From the NCBI GenBank assembly GCA_963676415.1, contig OY781097.1, positions 4,650,001-4,714,000 of the forward strand: a stretch of 64,000 nt of DNA, in the 5' to 3' direction. The notes below the pieces were generated by a model, which saw nothing but the letters and a program-made list of their open reading frames with translations, did not search any database and was not told the DNA's origin. Made by a program: the position numbers and the translations under genes. Below, one piece after another: positions 42,231 through 50,494 of the stretch; position 1 is the stretch's first letter; every line of letters begins with the position of its first letter. The stretch comes from G963662905 sp963676415. GTDB taxonomy: Bacteria > Bacteroidota > Bacteroidia > Bacteroidales > WRLA01.

Positions 42231-42348
42231 ATGGCCTTTTCTTTTGTTCTCCAATTATCAAATGAATGTAATCACCATCATGCTCTTTCTCTACAATTGC
42301 CCAACCAATACTATTGGTTCCTAAATCGAGTCCTAATATCTTTGCCAT
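42229..42348 (-). pseudogene. Remnant of a second cas9: the first RuvC-I segment only
   Basis: The minus strand from ATG 42348 reads MAKILGLDLGTNSIGWAIVE and then diverges into a short tail ending in TAA at 42229. The first 20 residues are an unmistakable Cas9 RuvC-I motif with its catalytic Asp, yet differ from the start of the intact cas9 (MSSVKLGLDIGTNSIGWAI). The other ~1400 codons are missing. It lies between the two tracrRNA candidates on the cas9 strand, as expected if an ancestral cas9-tracrRNA unit lost its cas9 body. Confidence 0.85.
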
Positions 42349-42402
42349 GTGAAACTACTTTTGTATTAAAAAGGGCAATTTACGAAATTATGCCGGAAAA
42401 AC

Positions 42403-42433
42403 TTGCATAATTTAAAAGATTATTTTACTTTTG
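42403..42433 (+). promoter_or_regulatory. Promoter of tracrRNA candidate 2
   Basis: TTG at 42403-42405 and TACTTTTG at 42426-42433 with a 20-bp spacer match the Bacteroidota promoter pattern; transcription would begin near 42440. Confidence 0.7.
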
Positions 42434-42439
42434 CCTTCA

Positions 42440-42536
42440 ACACAACAGAAAACTCTATTTTACATCTTATCACAATAAGGCTATATGCCGAAGGATTTTA
42501 TCCTATACTCCTGCCTCGGTGGGAGTTCTTTTTTTT
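42440..42536 (+). ncRNA. tracrRNA candidate 2 (distal)
   Basis: Contains TTTTACATC (42458-42466), three unpaired bases, then TCACAAT, so it can pair with about 19 bases of the crRNA-strand repeat around an internal loop. The nexus and antirepeat end ATCACAATAAGGCTATATGC.. are identical over 25 nt to candidate 1. It ends with a strong terminator: ACTCC/GGAGT stem and eight Ts (about 42507-42536). The tail hairpins are unrelated to those of candidate 1. It has the better promoter of the two. Confidence 0.8.
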
Positions 42537-42930
42537 ATAAAATGGCTATTCTCAAAATAACAAGCAGGCAATTTTAATAAAGGTATTATAAAAATCCCGA
42601 TCTCTATTCTCTGATTTTTAATAAGTTCTGAGTTTACAACTCACAATCAATTGATATTGGAAAATCTGTTCCTGAAAAACCAAGCAGATATTAAAAATAT
42701 CGGCAGGCTTCAGCCGTCAGTTTTCACACAGCATACTCTTTTATTAATGAAGGTTGATAATATACTTATCCATTTGATTCTGACGCAATTTCCAAAAGAT
42801 AATATTTCACACAACTATGCCCAATACAGAAAATTTTAAATAGAAATTGGGGCATATTGGTTTATAATGCTTACATCATAAAGAACAGATAGGAAATTTA
42901 ATTTGTCCCCGAAATTTCGGTTAGGGCCTG
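42537..42930. other. Interval between tracrRNA 2 and the GH92 gene
   Basis: A+T-rich, with no supported gene. A 62-codon frame (42651-42839) has no start signal or recognisable family. The region may be residue of the lost cas9 or other decayed DNA, but I see no further Cas9-like sequence. Confidence 0.4.
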
Positions 42931-42974
42931 TAATTAACTTTTCCAAAGTTTATGAACTATGGAAAAGTTAATTA
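42931..42974. repeat. RAYT-associated hairpin, copy 5 (overlaps the GH92 stop codon)
   Basis: A 20-bp stem with one mismatch (42931-42950 with 42955-42974) and loop TATG; the lower stem is TAATTAA. The GH92 stop codon (42972-42974) is the end of the right arm. Confidence 0.85.
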
Positions 42975-45263
42975 CCTCCCCCGCTTGCTCATAACAAACT
43001 CCAATTCGCCCCCTTTTAGGATTTCTGAGGCAGGGAGTATCCAGTTTGCCAGTTTCTTTCCGTTCAGGCGGACTTCCTTGATGTAGATATGATCGGGGGA
43101 CTGTTTTTTAACGTTGATTTTAAATATTTTGCCGTCTTTAAGCCGGATTTCCGCATTTTTTACGAGAGGGCTTCCGATTACATACTCTCCGCTAGCGGGG
43201 CAGAAAGGATAAAAACCGAGCGAGCTGAAAATATACCAGGCCGACATCTGGCCGCAGTCATCGTTTCCACAAAGGCCATCAGGCGCATCGTGGTACATCT
43301 CATCAAGGATCATACGCACTTTTTCCTGTGTTCCGGATGCTTTATCAGTATAGGTATAAAGATAAGGGATATGATGTCCGGGCTCATTGCCGTGCACATA
43401 ATTCCCGATAATGCCATCGCGGGTAATATCTTCATTATGGGCAATATGCTCATCATCGATCTCCATGGTAAAAAGGGAATCCAGTTTAGCAGCGAAACTT
43501 TCCTTTCCGCCCATCATTTCGATCATTCTTTCTGCATTGTGCGGCACATAAAACCCGTAATTCCAGGCATTTCCCTCAATAAAACCCTGTCCATGCGTAT
43601 TCATAGGGTCAAATTCTTTTCGGAAACTGCCATCCGAAAGCTTCGGGCGCATGAAACCAATTTCCAGATCATATACATTTTCATAATTTTTGGAACGCTC
43701 CTGAAACGCTTCTGCAACATCACTGCTACCTACTACATTTGCGATTTGCACGATGGTATAGTCATCGTACGCATATTCCAAAGTTTTACTCACTGAGCTA
43801 CTGCTTTTATCTTCGGGCACATAACCCAAATCCATATAATGCCCGATTCCATCGTAAGGGCGGTAGGAAGCAGTTTGCACGCAGGCATCAAGTGCGTGTT
43901 TCAGGTCGCCATTAAAATTTCCGTGCACAATGGCATCTGCAATAACCGGAACGCTGTGATAACCAATCATGCACCAGTTTTCGTTGGCATAATGCGACCA
44001 GACAGGCAGCATGGGATGCACGCTCTGATCGAAATGTGCAAGCATAGATTTTACCATATCATTGTTCCGCTCAGGCTGCACGAGATTAAAAAGCGGGTGC
44101 AGTGCACGGTAGGTGTCCCAAAGGGAGAAAATCGTATAATTTGTAAAGCCGTCGGCCTGATGAATATTTTGATCCAATCCACGGTATTGACCATCCACAT
44201 CATTAAAAACAACAGGGCTCAGAAAAGCATGGTACATCGCGGTATAGAAAACGCGCATTTGTTCTTGCGTCATCATTTCCACACGGATTTTGTTCAGCTC
44301 TCCATTCCAGCTTTTGCGGGTCTTTTGCACCACAGCATCAAAATCCCAATGGGGAATTTCGGTTTTCATGTTTTTCATTGCGCCTTTGGTGCTCACCGCC
44401 GAAAGTGCTACCTTAAGCATAAGCGGTTCGGAATCAGAAGCATCCACATCAAACCAGGCCACCACATCTTTTGCAGCCATTTCCGGAAAATTATGTTCTT
44501 CATCAAATTTGCGGTAAAAGCCATTGTAGGCCGGATTTTCGATACGCTCGAAGCCATAATTTTGGATTGCCTTGCTAAAACTGATGGCAAAATAAAGGGT
44601 ACGGGTCCGTGCCCAGCCGCGGGTCTGCCGGTACCCAGTAAGCAGGGTATCATTCTCCATACGCAGGAAAGTCCAGATGTTTTTTCCCGGATAATTATAA
44701 ATCCCTGCGGTGAGGTCGAGGATAATATGCGCCTCTTCCGTTTTTTGAAATGAATAGCGGTGCATTCCTACGCGTTCTGTGGCTGTGAGCTCTGCATTAA
44801 TGCCATAATCCTGGAGCAACACCTGATAATATCCCGGCGAAGCAGCTTCATCCTGATGCGAAAAACGGGAACGGTATCCTGTTTCAGGATGTGCTTCCGT
44901 GCCCGGGTTCAGCCGTAATTTACCTGTTGTGGGCATAATCAGGAGGTCGCCCAGATCGGAATGGCCGGTACCGCTGAAATGCGTATGGCTAAATCCACAA
45001 ATAGTGGAGTCTTCGTATTGATATCCGGCACAATACTCATAAACTTTTTTATTGTATTTCCCATCGACCAGCATTTGAACGCTATCGGTATCGGGACTAA
45101 GCTGCACCATCCCGAAAGGAGCTGCAGCACCCGGAAAGACATGGCCCATGCGCTGGGTTCCTGCAAAAGGATTTACCAATGATGCAGGATCTGCTGGATA
45201 TTTTTGCGCAAACGACTGAAAAGCAAAAAATAATGCAAATATCAAAGACAAAGTTCGGTACAT
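42972..45263 (-). CDS. GH92-family alpha-mannosidase
   Basis: A 763-residue exported glycoside hydrolase. A signal peptide (MYRTLSLIFALFFAFQSFA-Q) fixes the start at 45263. Family-92 signatures are clear: VNPFAGTQRMGHVFPGAAAPFGMVQLSPDT at the N-terminus, GFSHTHFSGTGHSDLGD near 95, and the (alpha/alpha)6 domain with GNDDCGQMSAWYIFSSLGFYPFCPASGEYVIGSPL near 690. GH92 enzymes are calcium-dependent exo-mannosidases acting on N-glycans and other mannosides. A -7 box (TATTTTTG on minus, 45288-45295) is upstream. It stands alone and ends at a RAYT-type hairpin. Confidence 0.95.
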   Translation of the reverse strand: MYRTLSLIFALFFAFQSFAQKYPADPASLVNPFAGTQRMGHVFPGAAAPFGMVQLSPDTDSVQMLVDGKYNKKVYEYCAGYQYEDSTICGFSHTHFSGTGHSDLGDLLIMPTTGKLRLNPGTEAHPETGYRSRFSHQDEAASPGYYQVLLQDYGINAELTATERVGMHRYSFQKTEEAHIILDLTAGIYNYPGKNIWTFLRMENDTLLTGYRQTRGWARTRTLYFAISFSKAIQNYGFERIENPAYNGFYRKFDEEHNFPEMAAKDVVAWFDVDASDSEPLMLKVALSAVSTKGAMKNMKTEIPHWDFDAVVQKTRKSWNGELNKIRVEMMTQEQMRVFYTAMYHAFLSPVVFNDVDGQYRGLDQNIHQADGFTNYTIFSLWDTYRALHPLFNLVQPERNNDMVKSMLAHFDQSVHPMLPVWSHYANENWCMIGYHSVPVIADAIVHGNFNGDLKHALDACVQTASYRPYDGIGHYMDLGYVPEDKSSSSVSKTLEYAYDDYTIVQIANVVGSSDVAEAFQERSKNYENVYDLEIGFMRPKLSDGSFRKEFDPMNTHGQGFIEGNAWNYGFYVPHNAERMIEMMGGKESFAAKLDSLFTMEIDDEHIAHNEDITRDGIIGNYVHGNEPGHHIPYLYTYTDKASGTQEKVRMILDEMYHDAPDGLCGNDDCGQMSAWYIFSSLGFYPFCPASGEYVIGSPLVKNAEIRLKDGKIFKINVKKQSPDHIYIKEVRLNGKKLANWILPASEILKGGELEFVMSKRGR

Positions 45264-45351
45264 ACTAAATTGATTTAGGTTTGGGGACAAAAATAGAAAA
45301 TATGAACAAATGACAGAAAAAAACCGCCCTAATCTACTGACCCCAAAAACA

Positions 45352-45385
45352 AAACCGGAATTTCACGTTTATGAAATCCCGGTTT
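45352..45385 (-). terminator. Terminator of ftsY
   Basis: Stem AAACCGG/CCGGTTT plus ATTTCA/TGAAAT with one internal mismatch; on the minus strand it is followed by TTTTGTTTTTGG, 42 bp past the ftsY stop. Confidence 0.8.
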
Positions 45386-45426
45386 GGATAACTTTATCTG
45401 GCAGGAGCTTGTTCAAAAAGAGGTTT

Positions 45427-46380
45427 TTATTTTGAGAAAAGGCTATCGACAAATTCTTTGCGGTTAAAAACCTGAAGCTGGTGCATTTTTTCTCCGAGGC
45501 CAATGTATTTCACGGGCACTTTAAACTGATCGGAGATACCGATTACTACGCCTCCTTTTGCAGTACCATCGAGTTTGGTCAGGGCAAGTGCCGTAACTTC
45601 TGTAGCTGAAGTAAACTGTTTGGCCTGCTCAATTGCGTTTTGTCCGGTGGAAGCATCGAGGATGAGCAAAACTTCGTGGGGCGCACCGGGAATGATCTTG
45701 CTCATTACTTTTTTAATTTTCGTCAGCTCGTTCATCAGGTTGACTTTATTGTGGAGACGGCCCGCGGTATCAATAATTACTATATCGGCACCGGAAGCCA
45801 CGGCTGATTTACATGTATCGAAGGCAACACTTGCGGGATCGGAGCCCATTTTCTGCGCGACAATAGGCACATCCACCCTTTCGGCCCATATTTTGAGCTG
45901 GTCAATAGCAGCAGCCCTGAAAGTATCGGCAGCGCCCAACACAACTTTTTTTCCGGCTGCTTTAAAGTGGTAGGCCAGTTTGCCAATGGTAGTGGTTTTT
46001 CCCACGCCATTTACACCCACAACCAGAATGACATGCGGTGGTTTCTTAATCTGGAAATCATAACCGGCATATTGATCATTGTCCTGTTCGGCCAGCAGTG
46101 CCGCAACTTCTTCGCGCAGTATGTTGTTCAGTTCGGAAGTACCGAGGTATTTATCACGAGCCACGCGTTCTTCAATTCGTTCGATAATTTTAAGGGTAGT
46201 ATCCACACCCACATCGGATGTTACCAGGATTTCTTCCAGGTCATCCAATACAATATCATCCACTTTAGATTTTCCCGCAATTGCTTTTGAAATCCGGGAA
46301 AACACATTGGTTTTGGTTTTTTCGAGCCCCTTATCGAGGTCTTCTTTATTCTTTTTTGAAAAAACAGAAAATATACCCAT
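45427..46380 (-). CDS. ftsY: Signal recognition particle receptor FtsY
   Basis: A 317-residue SRP-type GTPase. A short charged N-terminus leads into the four-helix N domain (30-100) and the G domain with GVNGVGKTTTIGKLA (P-loop), DTFRAAA, DTAGR and TKLDGTAKGG. It docks ribosome-SRP complexes at the membrane so that inner-membrane proteins insert during translation. It lacks the long acidic A domain of E. coli FtsY, as usual outside Proteobacteria. Upstream are DUF4295 and rpmG, a conserved order in Bacteroidota. Confidence 0.97.
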   Translation of the reverse strand: MGIFSVFSKKNKEDLDKGLEKTKTNVFSRISKAIAGKSKVDDIVLDDLEEILVTSDVGVDTTLKIIERIEERVARDKYLGTSELNNILREEVAALLAEQDNDQYAGYDFQIKKPPHVILVVGVNGVGKTTTIGKLAYHFKAAGKKVVLGAADTFRAAAIDQLKIWAERVDVPIVAQKMGSDPASVAFDTCKSAVASGADIVIIDTAGRLHNKVNLMNELTKIKKVMSKIIPGAPHEVLLILDASTGQNAIEQAKQFTSATEVTALALTKLDGTAKGGVVIGISDQFKVPVKYIGLGEKMHQLQVFNRKEFVDSLFSK

Positions 46381-46442
46381 GAAAAATATTTTAGTAATCG
46401 TTGAGTCGCTCTGCTAAATTAGAAATAAATCCGGTACATAGT

Positions 46443-46475
46443 AAAAAAGCCCTCTTCCAACGTGGGAAAAGAGCT
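46443..46475 (-). terminator. Terminator after DUF4295
   Basis: On the minus strand an imperfect stem AGCTCTTTTCCC / GGAAGAGGGCT precedes six Ts, between the DUF4295 stop and the ftsY start, so ftsY may have its own promoter or receive read-through. Confidence 0.65.
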
Positions 46476-46502
46476 GAATATTTTTGTGTAAGCGTAAAGG
46501 AC

Positions 46503-46655
46503 TTATTTCTTTGCGAAATAGTCTTTTACACTATCATTAGGTACAATTTGCTCTTTAAATGAGTAAGCACCTGTTTTTGGTGATTTTACCATTTTAATAA
46601 CTTTGGCAAAATCTTTGCCTTTACTCTGAAGTGATGCAACAACTTTCTTTGCCAT
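46503..46655 (-). CDS. DUF4295 small basic protein
   Basis: A 50-residue protein, MAKKVVASLQSKGKDFAKVIK...FKEQIVPNDSVKDYFAKK. This is the DUF4295 family, restricted to Bacteroidota and nearly always between rpmG and ftsY; it may be a ribosome-associated protein, but no role is proven. The ATG is 9 bp after the rpmG stop codon, so the two are co-transcribed. Confidence 0.9.
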   Translation of the reverse strand: MAKKVVASLQSKGKDFAKVIKMVKSPKTGAYSFKEQIVPNDSVKDYFAKK

Positions 46656-46664
46656 AACTTATCC

Positions 46665-46853
46665 CTATTTAATTTCTTTATGAATTGTGTACTTCTTCAG
46701 GATTGGATTATATTTTTTCATCTCCAATCGCTGCGGTGTATTCTTCTTGTTCTTGGTAGTCACATAACGTGAAGTACCGGGCATTCCGCTTTCTTTATGC
46801 TCAGTGCATTCCAGAATAACCTGCACGCGCGCTTCTTTATTCTTTTTTGCCAT
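46665..46853 (-). CDS. rpmG: 50S ribosomal protein L33
   Basis: A 62-residue L33: MAKKNKEARVQVILECTEH, RYVTTKNKKNTPQRLEMKKYNP. It is the zinc-free type, since the CxxC pairs of the zinc form are missing. L33 sits near the E site of the large subunit. rpmB (L28), which usually precedes it in this phylum, is not upstream here. Confidence 0.96.
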   Translation of the reverse strand: MAKKNKEARVQVILECTEHKESGMPGTSRYVTTKNKKNTPQRLEMKKYNPILKKYTIHKEIK

Positions 46854-46880
46854 TGTTTAGCCTTTTTATTTTAAGGGGTG

Positions 46881-46888
46881 CAAAGATA
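46881..46888 (-). promoter_or_regulatory. -7 box of the rpmG-DUF4295 operon
   Basis: TATCTTTG on the minus strand, 28 bp before the rpmG ATG; the -33 region has only TTA about 21 bp upstream. Confidence 0.55.
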
Positions 46889-46930
46889 CGCAGCTTTTTA
46901 ATAAAAACCTAACTTTGCTTTTAAAAAAAA

Positions 46931-47761
46931 TTATTTCCCGAATTTACTGCTTAATTTACTGAGTTTCATCCGATCCATTATCTGGTCGATTACCTTTTTT
47001 GTATAGCGCGGAAACACAGCCTGTTTCATCCAGCCATAGTATGCCGGTTCTTTCTCAAAAACATCTTCCACGGCTTTACCTTTGTGCTTGCCAAAATTGA
47101 AAACTTCGATTCCTTCATCATTGAGCACAATATGTCCGGCCATATCCACATTACGGTTTTTCGTGCTGAATTCGGCCAGTTTTCCCATATCGTTTACCAC
47201 GGGCGCAGAAAGTGTTCCGTTACGATCGGTATAATCAACACCTTCGTAACGGTCGAGCTGGGCTTTCAGCACTTCGAGGGTGGCACGTGTATCTGCTTCG
47301 GCGGTATGATAGTTTTCCAGCGGTTTATTGCAATAGAAGCGATAAGCTGCCGCAAGATTTCGGGGCTCCATTTTATGAAAGATGTTCTGCACATCGATCA
47401 GGTTGCGGCCGCGCACGTCAAATTCCACTTCAGTGCGGAGAAATTCCTCCACCAGCATGGGAATATCCATTTTATTGGAATTAAACCCGGCCAAGTCACA
47501 ATCTTTCAAAAAGCCGGCAATTTCTTCCGCGAGTTCCTTAAATTTGGGTTCCCCGGCAACGTCTTCATCGCAAATACCATGAATTTCTGTTGTTTCTTCC
47601 GGGATTGGAATTTCGGGGTCAATCCGTTTAAGATAAGTTTCTTCACTACCATCGGGCTGTACCCTGATGATGCATATTTCGATAATTCTGTCTTTGCCCA
47701 CATTTACACCTGTGGTTTCCAAATCAATAACGGCCAGTGGCCTGCTGAGTTTCAAATCCAT
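46931..47761 (-). CDS. DnaQ-like 3'-5' exonuclease
   Basis: A 276-residue DEDDh exonuclease. ExoI AVIDLETTG (Asp and Glu near 12-14), ExoII LAGFNSNKMDIPML with Asp near 98, ExoIII HTAEADTRATLEVL with His and Asp near 152-157. This is the fold of the DNA polymerase III epsilon subunit and of RNase T-like enzymes. Residues 190-276 add a small unrecognised domain with FNFGKHKGKAVEDVF, a motif seen in other exonuclease C-termini. Its start overlaps the stop of the glycosyltransferase gene by one base. Confidence 0.88.
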   Translation of the reverse strand: MDLKLSRPLAVIDLETTGVNVGKDRIIEICIIRVQPDGSEETYLKRIDPEIPIPEETTEIHGICDEDVAGEPKFKELAEEIAGFLKDCDLAGFNSNKMDIPMLVEEFLRTEVEFDVRGRNLIDVQNIFHKMEPRNLAAAYRFYCNKPLENYHTAEADTRATLEVLKAQLDRYEGVDYTDRNGTLSAPVVNDMGKLAEFSTKNRNVDMAGHIVLNDEGIEVFNFGKHKGKAVEDVFEKEPAYYGWMKQAVFPRYTKKVIDQIMDRMKLSKLSSKFGK

Positions 47762-49728
47762 TATTTTCTGCCTAAGTATTTAAATCCTTTATAAATGATA
47801 TTAATATCGTTGATTGTCCTGTAGTCGCGCGCATAAACCAGGTTCAGTTTCCCTGCGATATCGTCGTTTATCCGTCTGTTGCGGTATGCATCCACGGGGC
47901 TCAGAATTCCTTTGCGGATTTCCGGAAGTCGGCTGTCAACCGCTCCCTGCCTGTAAAATCCCACCCACGACCTGCGTCCGATCAAAACACAGGCAATATT
48001 GCGCAAAAATCCCGCTTTTTTCTGCACAAATGGCAGTCCGAGCGGCAATGTGCAAAGAAACGCAAGTGAAAGGAGAATATCAAACATTCTCTTGTTTCTT
48101 TTATTGTGTGTATCGGAAATTGCATCAACATCAAGCACATACAAATCGCCTGAAGTATTGATGGAGTTGCTTCCAATGATGCTGATGCTCTCGGGTGGCG
48201 CTATTTTATAATCGAGATGATACTTGCTCAAACCCGACATATAATCAATAATACGGTTTGCCGGGATATCCTGGGCGCAAAAAACCAGCTCACTGATTTT
48301 ATAGATTTCGATTACATCTTCGAGTTGGTTGATATTTCCAAGTACATCCTGACCGTCGGAGCCTTGAGTGCCATCATAAATCAATCGGCCGGTAAAGCCC
48401 ACCTTTAAACGTGTATTGCGCATCAGGTCGGCAACACGCTTACTTTCATCTTCCAGGCCAACAATAAGCACCCTTTTGTCTTCTTCGCCATTCCAGCCAT
48501 AGCCACTTACTTTCAAAGTATGCAACAGCAGGCGCAGCAGTGTCATCGAAAGGAAACCCCATGCTGCTCCAAGCAAGATCAGAGCCCGGCTAAAACGGTA
48601 AGATTCGCTGAGCAAAGCATAAAACACCAAGATAATCACTGTACCGGCAAAAAGCCCCTGAAATATTTTCACAAGGCGTATCGGCTTATCGTAACCTCCT
48701 GAAAAATACACACTTCCAAGCCATGCTAGTATGTATAGCGGAATAGCAATCAAAACAAATTCGCTGGGGTAATGCCCGCCTTCGGGATATGTGATTTGTT
48801 CCCAATAGGTTTTCAGGGCAAACATTCCGCCAAAAATCATGGCAGCATCCGCAAAGGGAAGTGCGATGCGTTTCATAAACCGGCTGAGAATGCTCAGAAA
48901 GGCCCGGAAATAAATGGCCATATTAATAAAGAAGGAAAACAGTTGCGCATTGCCTTTTGAAAAGTGCTTGCGCGTAAAAATAACCATCGCATTATAGAAA
49001 ATAAACACATAATTGATGCTGCTCTTCTTGGTGCTTTCACCTTTATAGTGAATAATGCGCGTACCCGGATAATAGTAGTTTTTATACCCCCCTTTCAAGA
49101 TACGGTATGAGAGGTCGATATCCTCGCCATACATAAAAAACTCTTCATCGAGCAAGCCTACTTCATCCAGTGTTTTTTTGCGCATCAGCATAAAAGCACC
49201 GGAGAGTATCTCCACTTCATGTTCGGATTCTTTATCAAGATAACCGAGATGGTATTTTGAAAAGCGTTTTGATTTGGGGAACAAACGTGAGAGGCCAAAA
49301 ATTTTATAAAAAGCTACTGCCGGAGTGGGCAGTCCGCGTTTGGACTCGGGCAGGAATTTCCCTTTTCCATCGACCATTTTCACGCCGAGGCCGCCGCCGT
49401 CGGGATGTGCGTCCATAAAATCCACAACCTTCACAAAGGTATTGTTCTCAACGATTGTATCGGGATTGAGAAGGAGCACATAATCGCCTTTTGATTTTCG
49501 TATGGCCTGGTTGTTGGCTTTTGAAAAACCAACATTTTCTTTATTGGCAATCAGGTGCACCCAGGAAAATTTTTCCCGAAGCATGCGCAAACTCCCGTCA
49601 ACCGAGTTATTATCCACAACAAAAACTTCTGTGGGAACTTTTTTCATTGCCGATTCGACCGAATGCAGGCATTGTTCCAGAAAAAACTCCACATTATAAT
49701 TGACGATAATAACCGAAAGTCGGGGCAT
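47761..49728 (-). CDS. Glycosyltransferase family 2 fused to a polyprenyl-glycosylphosphotransferase-like domain
   Basis: A 655-residue membrane protein. Residues 1-250 are a GT2 domain: SVIIVNYNVEFFLEQCL, VVDNNSVDGS, VLLLNPDT and FFMYGEDIDLSYR. Several transmembrane helices (about 265-420) follow, then a Rossmann-like region (KRVLIVGLEDESKRVADLM, 440-560) and a partial sugar-transferase segment (NKRNKRMFDILLSLAFLCTLPLGLPF, 565 on). The combination resembles known Bacteroidota proteins for surface polysaccharide or glycolipid synthesis. It starts 10 bp after the DUF5063 gene. Confidence 0.85.
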   Translation of the reverse strand: MPRLSVIIVNYNVEFFLEQCLHSVESAMKKVPTEVFVVDNNSVDGSLRMLREKFSWVHLIANKENVGFSKANNQAIRKSKGDYVLLLNPDTIVENNTFVKVVDFMDAHPDGGGLGVKMVDGKGKFLPESKRGLPTPAVAFYKIFGLSRLFPKSKRFSKYHLGYLDKESEHEVEILSGAFMLMRKKTLDEVGLLDEEFFMYGEDIDLSYRILKGGYKNYYYPGTRIIHYKGESTKKSSINYVFIFYNAMVIFTRKHFSKGNAQLFSFFINMAIYFRAFLSILSRFMKRIALPFADAAMIFGGMFALKTYWEQITYPEGGHYPSEFVLIAIPLYILAWLGSVYFSGGYDKPIRLVKIFQGLFAGTVIILVFYALLSESYRFSRALILLGAAWGFLSMTLLRLLLHTLKVSGYGWNGEEDKRVLIVGLEDESKRVADLMRNTRLKVGFTGRLIYDGTQGSDGQDVLGNINQLEDVIEIYKISELVFCAQDIPANRIIDYMSGLSKYHLDYKIAPPESISIIGSNSINTSGDLYVLDVDAISDTHNKRNKRMFDILLSLAFLCTLPLGLPFVQKKAGFLRNIACVLIGRRSWVGFYRQGAVDSRLPEIRKGILSPVDAYRNRRINDDIAGKLNLVYARDYRTINDINIIYKGFKYLGRK

Positions 49729-49738
49729 AAAATATTTT

Positions 49739-50290
49739 TTAAAAAATCGAACTTTCGTTTTGATCCTGAGCTGAATATAATAAATCGTGTGCTGCCTGCA
49801 TGATTAAGATCAGCCTGGGTCCCCAATGGACGCCAAAGAGTTTATGAATTTCGGATAATGCATTTTCGCGGGCATCGTCTGTGTTTTTCGAGAACAGCAT
49901 CACACAATCTTTCATATCCTGATAAACATCGCTGATTTGCTCGGCCAGACTGACAGTCGAAACAGGATTTCCGGGGTTTTCGTCATCGGGACGGGCGACT
50001 TTAACTGCATCGTTTTCAATACCGATTTTATCCCGGAGATTATTGAAAACCCGTTCCCAATCATGCTCATTTACAAAACGTTGCAATGCTTCAGGATTTG
50101 AGGGCATAAGAGGCGGCAGAACTGCGCCTTTCAAATACAAAAGCGGAGAAATTTTCTGGTAATAGCTCAAAATATCCTCTCTTTTGTAGGATTCGGCTTT
50201 TTCGGTAAACACACAAAACTCTACAGCTACGGTCATAAAATCCCTGACCTGTGGTGATTTGAGCAAATTATCATTATCCATCGGACTCAT
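49739..50290 (-). CDS. DUF5063 protein
   Basis: A 183-residue soluble helical protein of the DUF5063 family: EFCVFTEKAESYKREDILSYYQKISPLLYLKGAVLP and LAEQISDVYQDMKDCVMLF, ending HWGPRLILIMQAAHDLLY. The role is unknown. In Bacteroidota it often precedes the glycosyltransferase and DnaQ-like genes as here; tight spacing supports one operon. Confidence 0.85.
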   Translation of the reverse strand: MSPMDNDNLLKSPQVRDFMTVAVEFCVFTEKAESYKREDILSYYQKISPLLYLKGAVLPPLMPSNPEALQRFVNEHDWERVFNNLRDKIGIENDAVKVARPDDENPGNPVSTVSLAEQISDVYQDMKDCVMLFSKNTDDARENALSEIHKLFGVHWGPRLILIMQAAHDLLYSAQDQNESSIF

Positions 50291-50494
50291 AAAAAATTTT
50301 TTGCGAAATTATTGAAAATATGGCAGTCTGTAACCATGAAAATAGCATTGCTTTGCCAGAGAAATAAAAACGTCTAAAAGCATGGTATATTTTGCTGATT
50401 ATCCGCACAAGATAAAGCGGTCATTAATTTTACTTATTACTCAATTTTACTAACGGTAAAACCGTTAAATGAAAACCTTGAAGCAGCCATAGGC

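Noticed and set aside
42651..42839. 62-codon frame between tracrRNA 2 and the GH92 gene
   Set aside because: It does not resemble Cas9 or another family and lacks a start signal.
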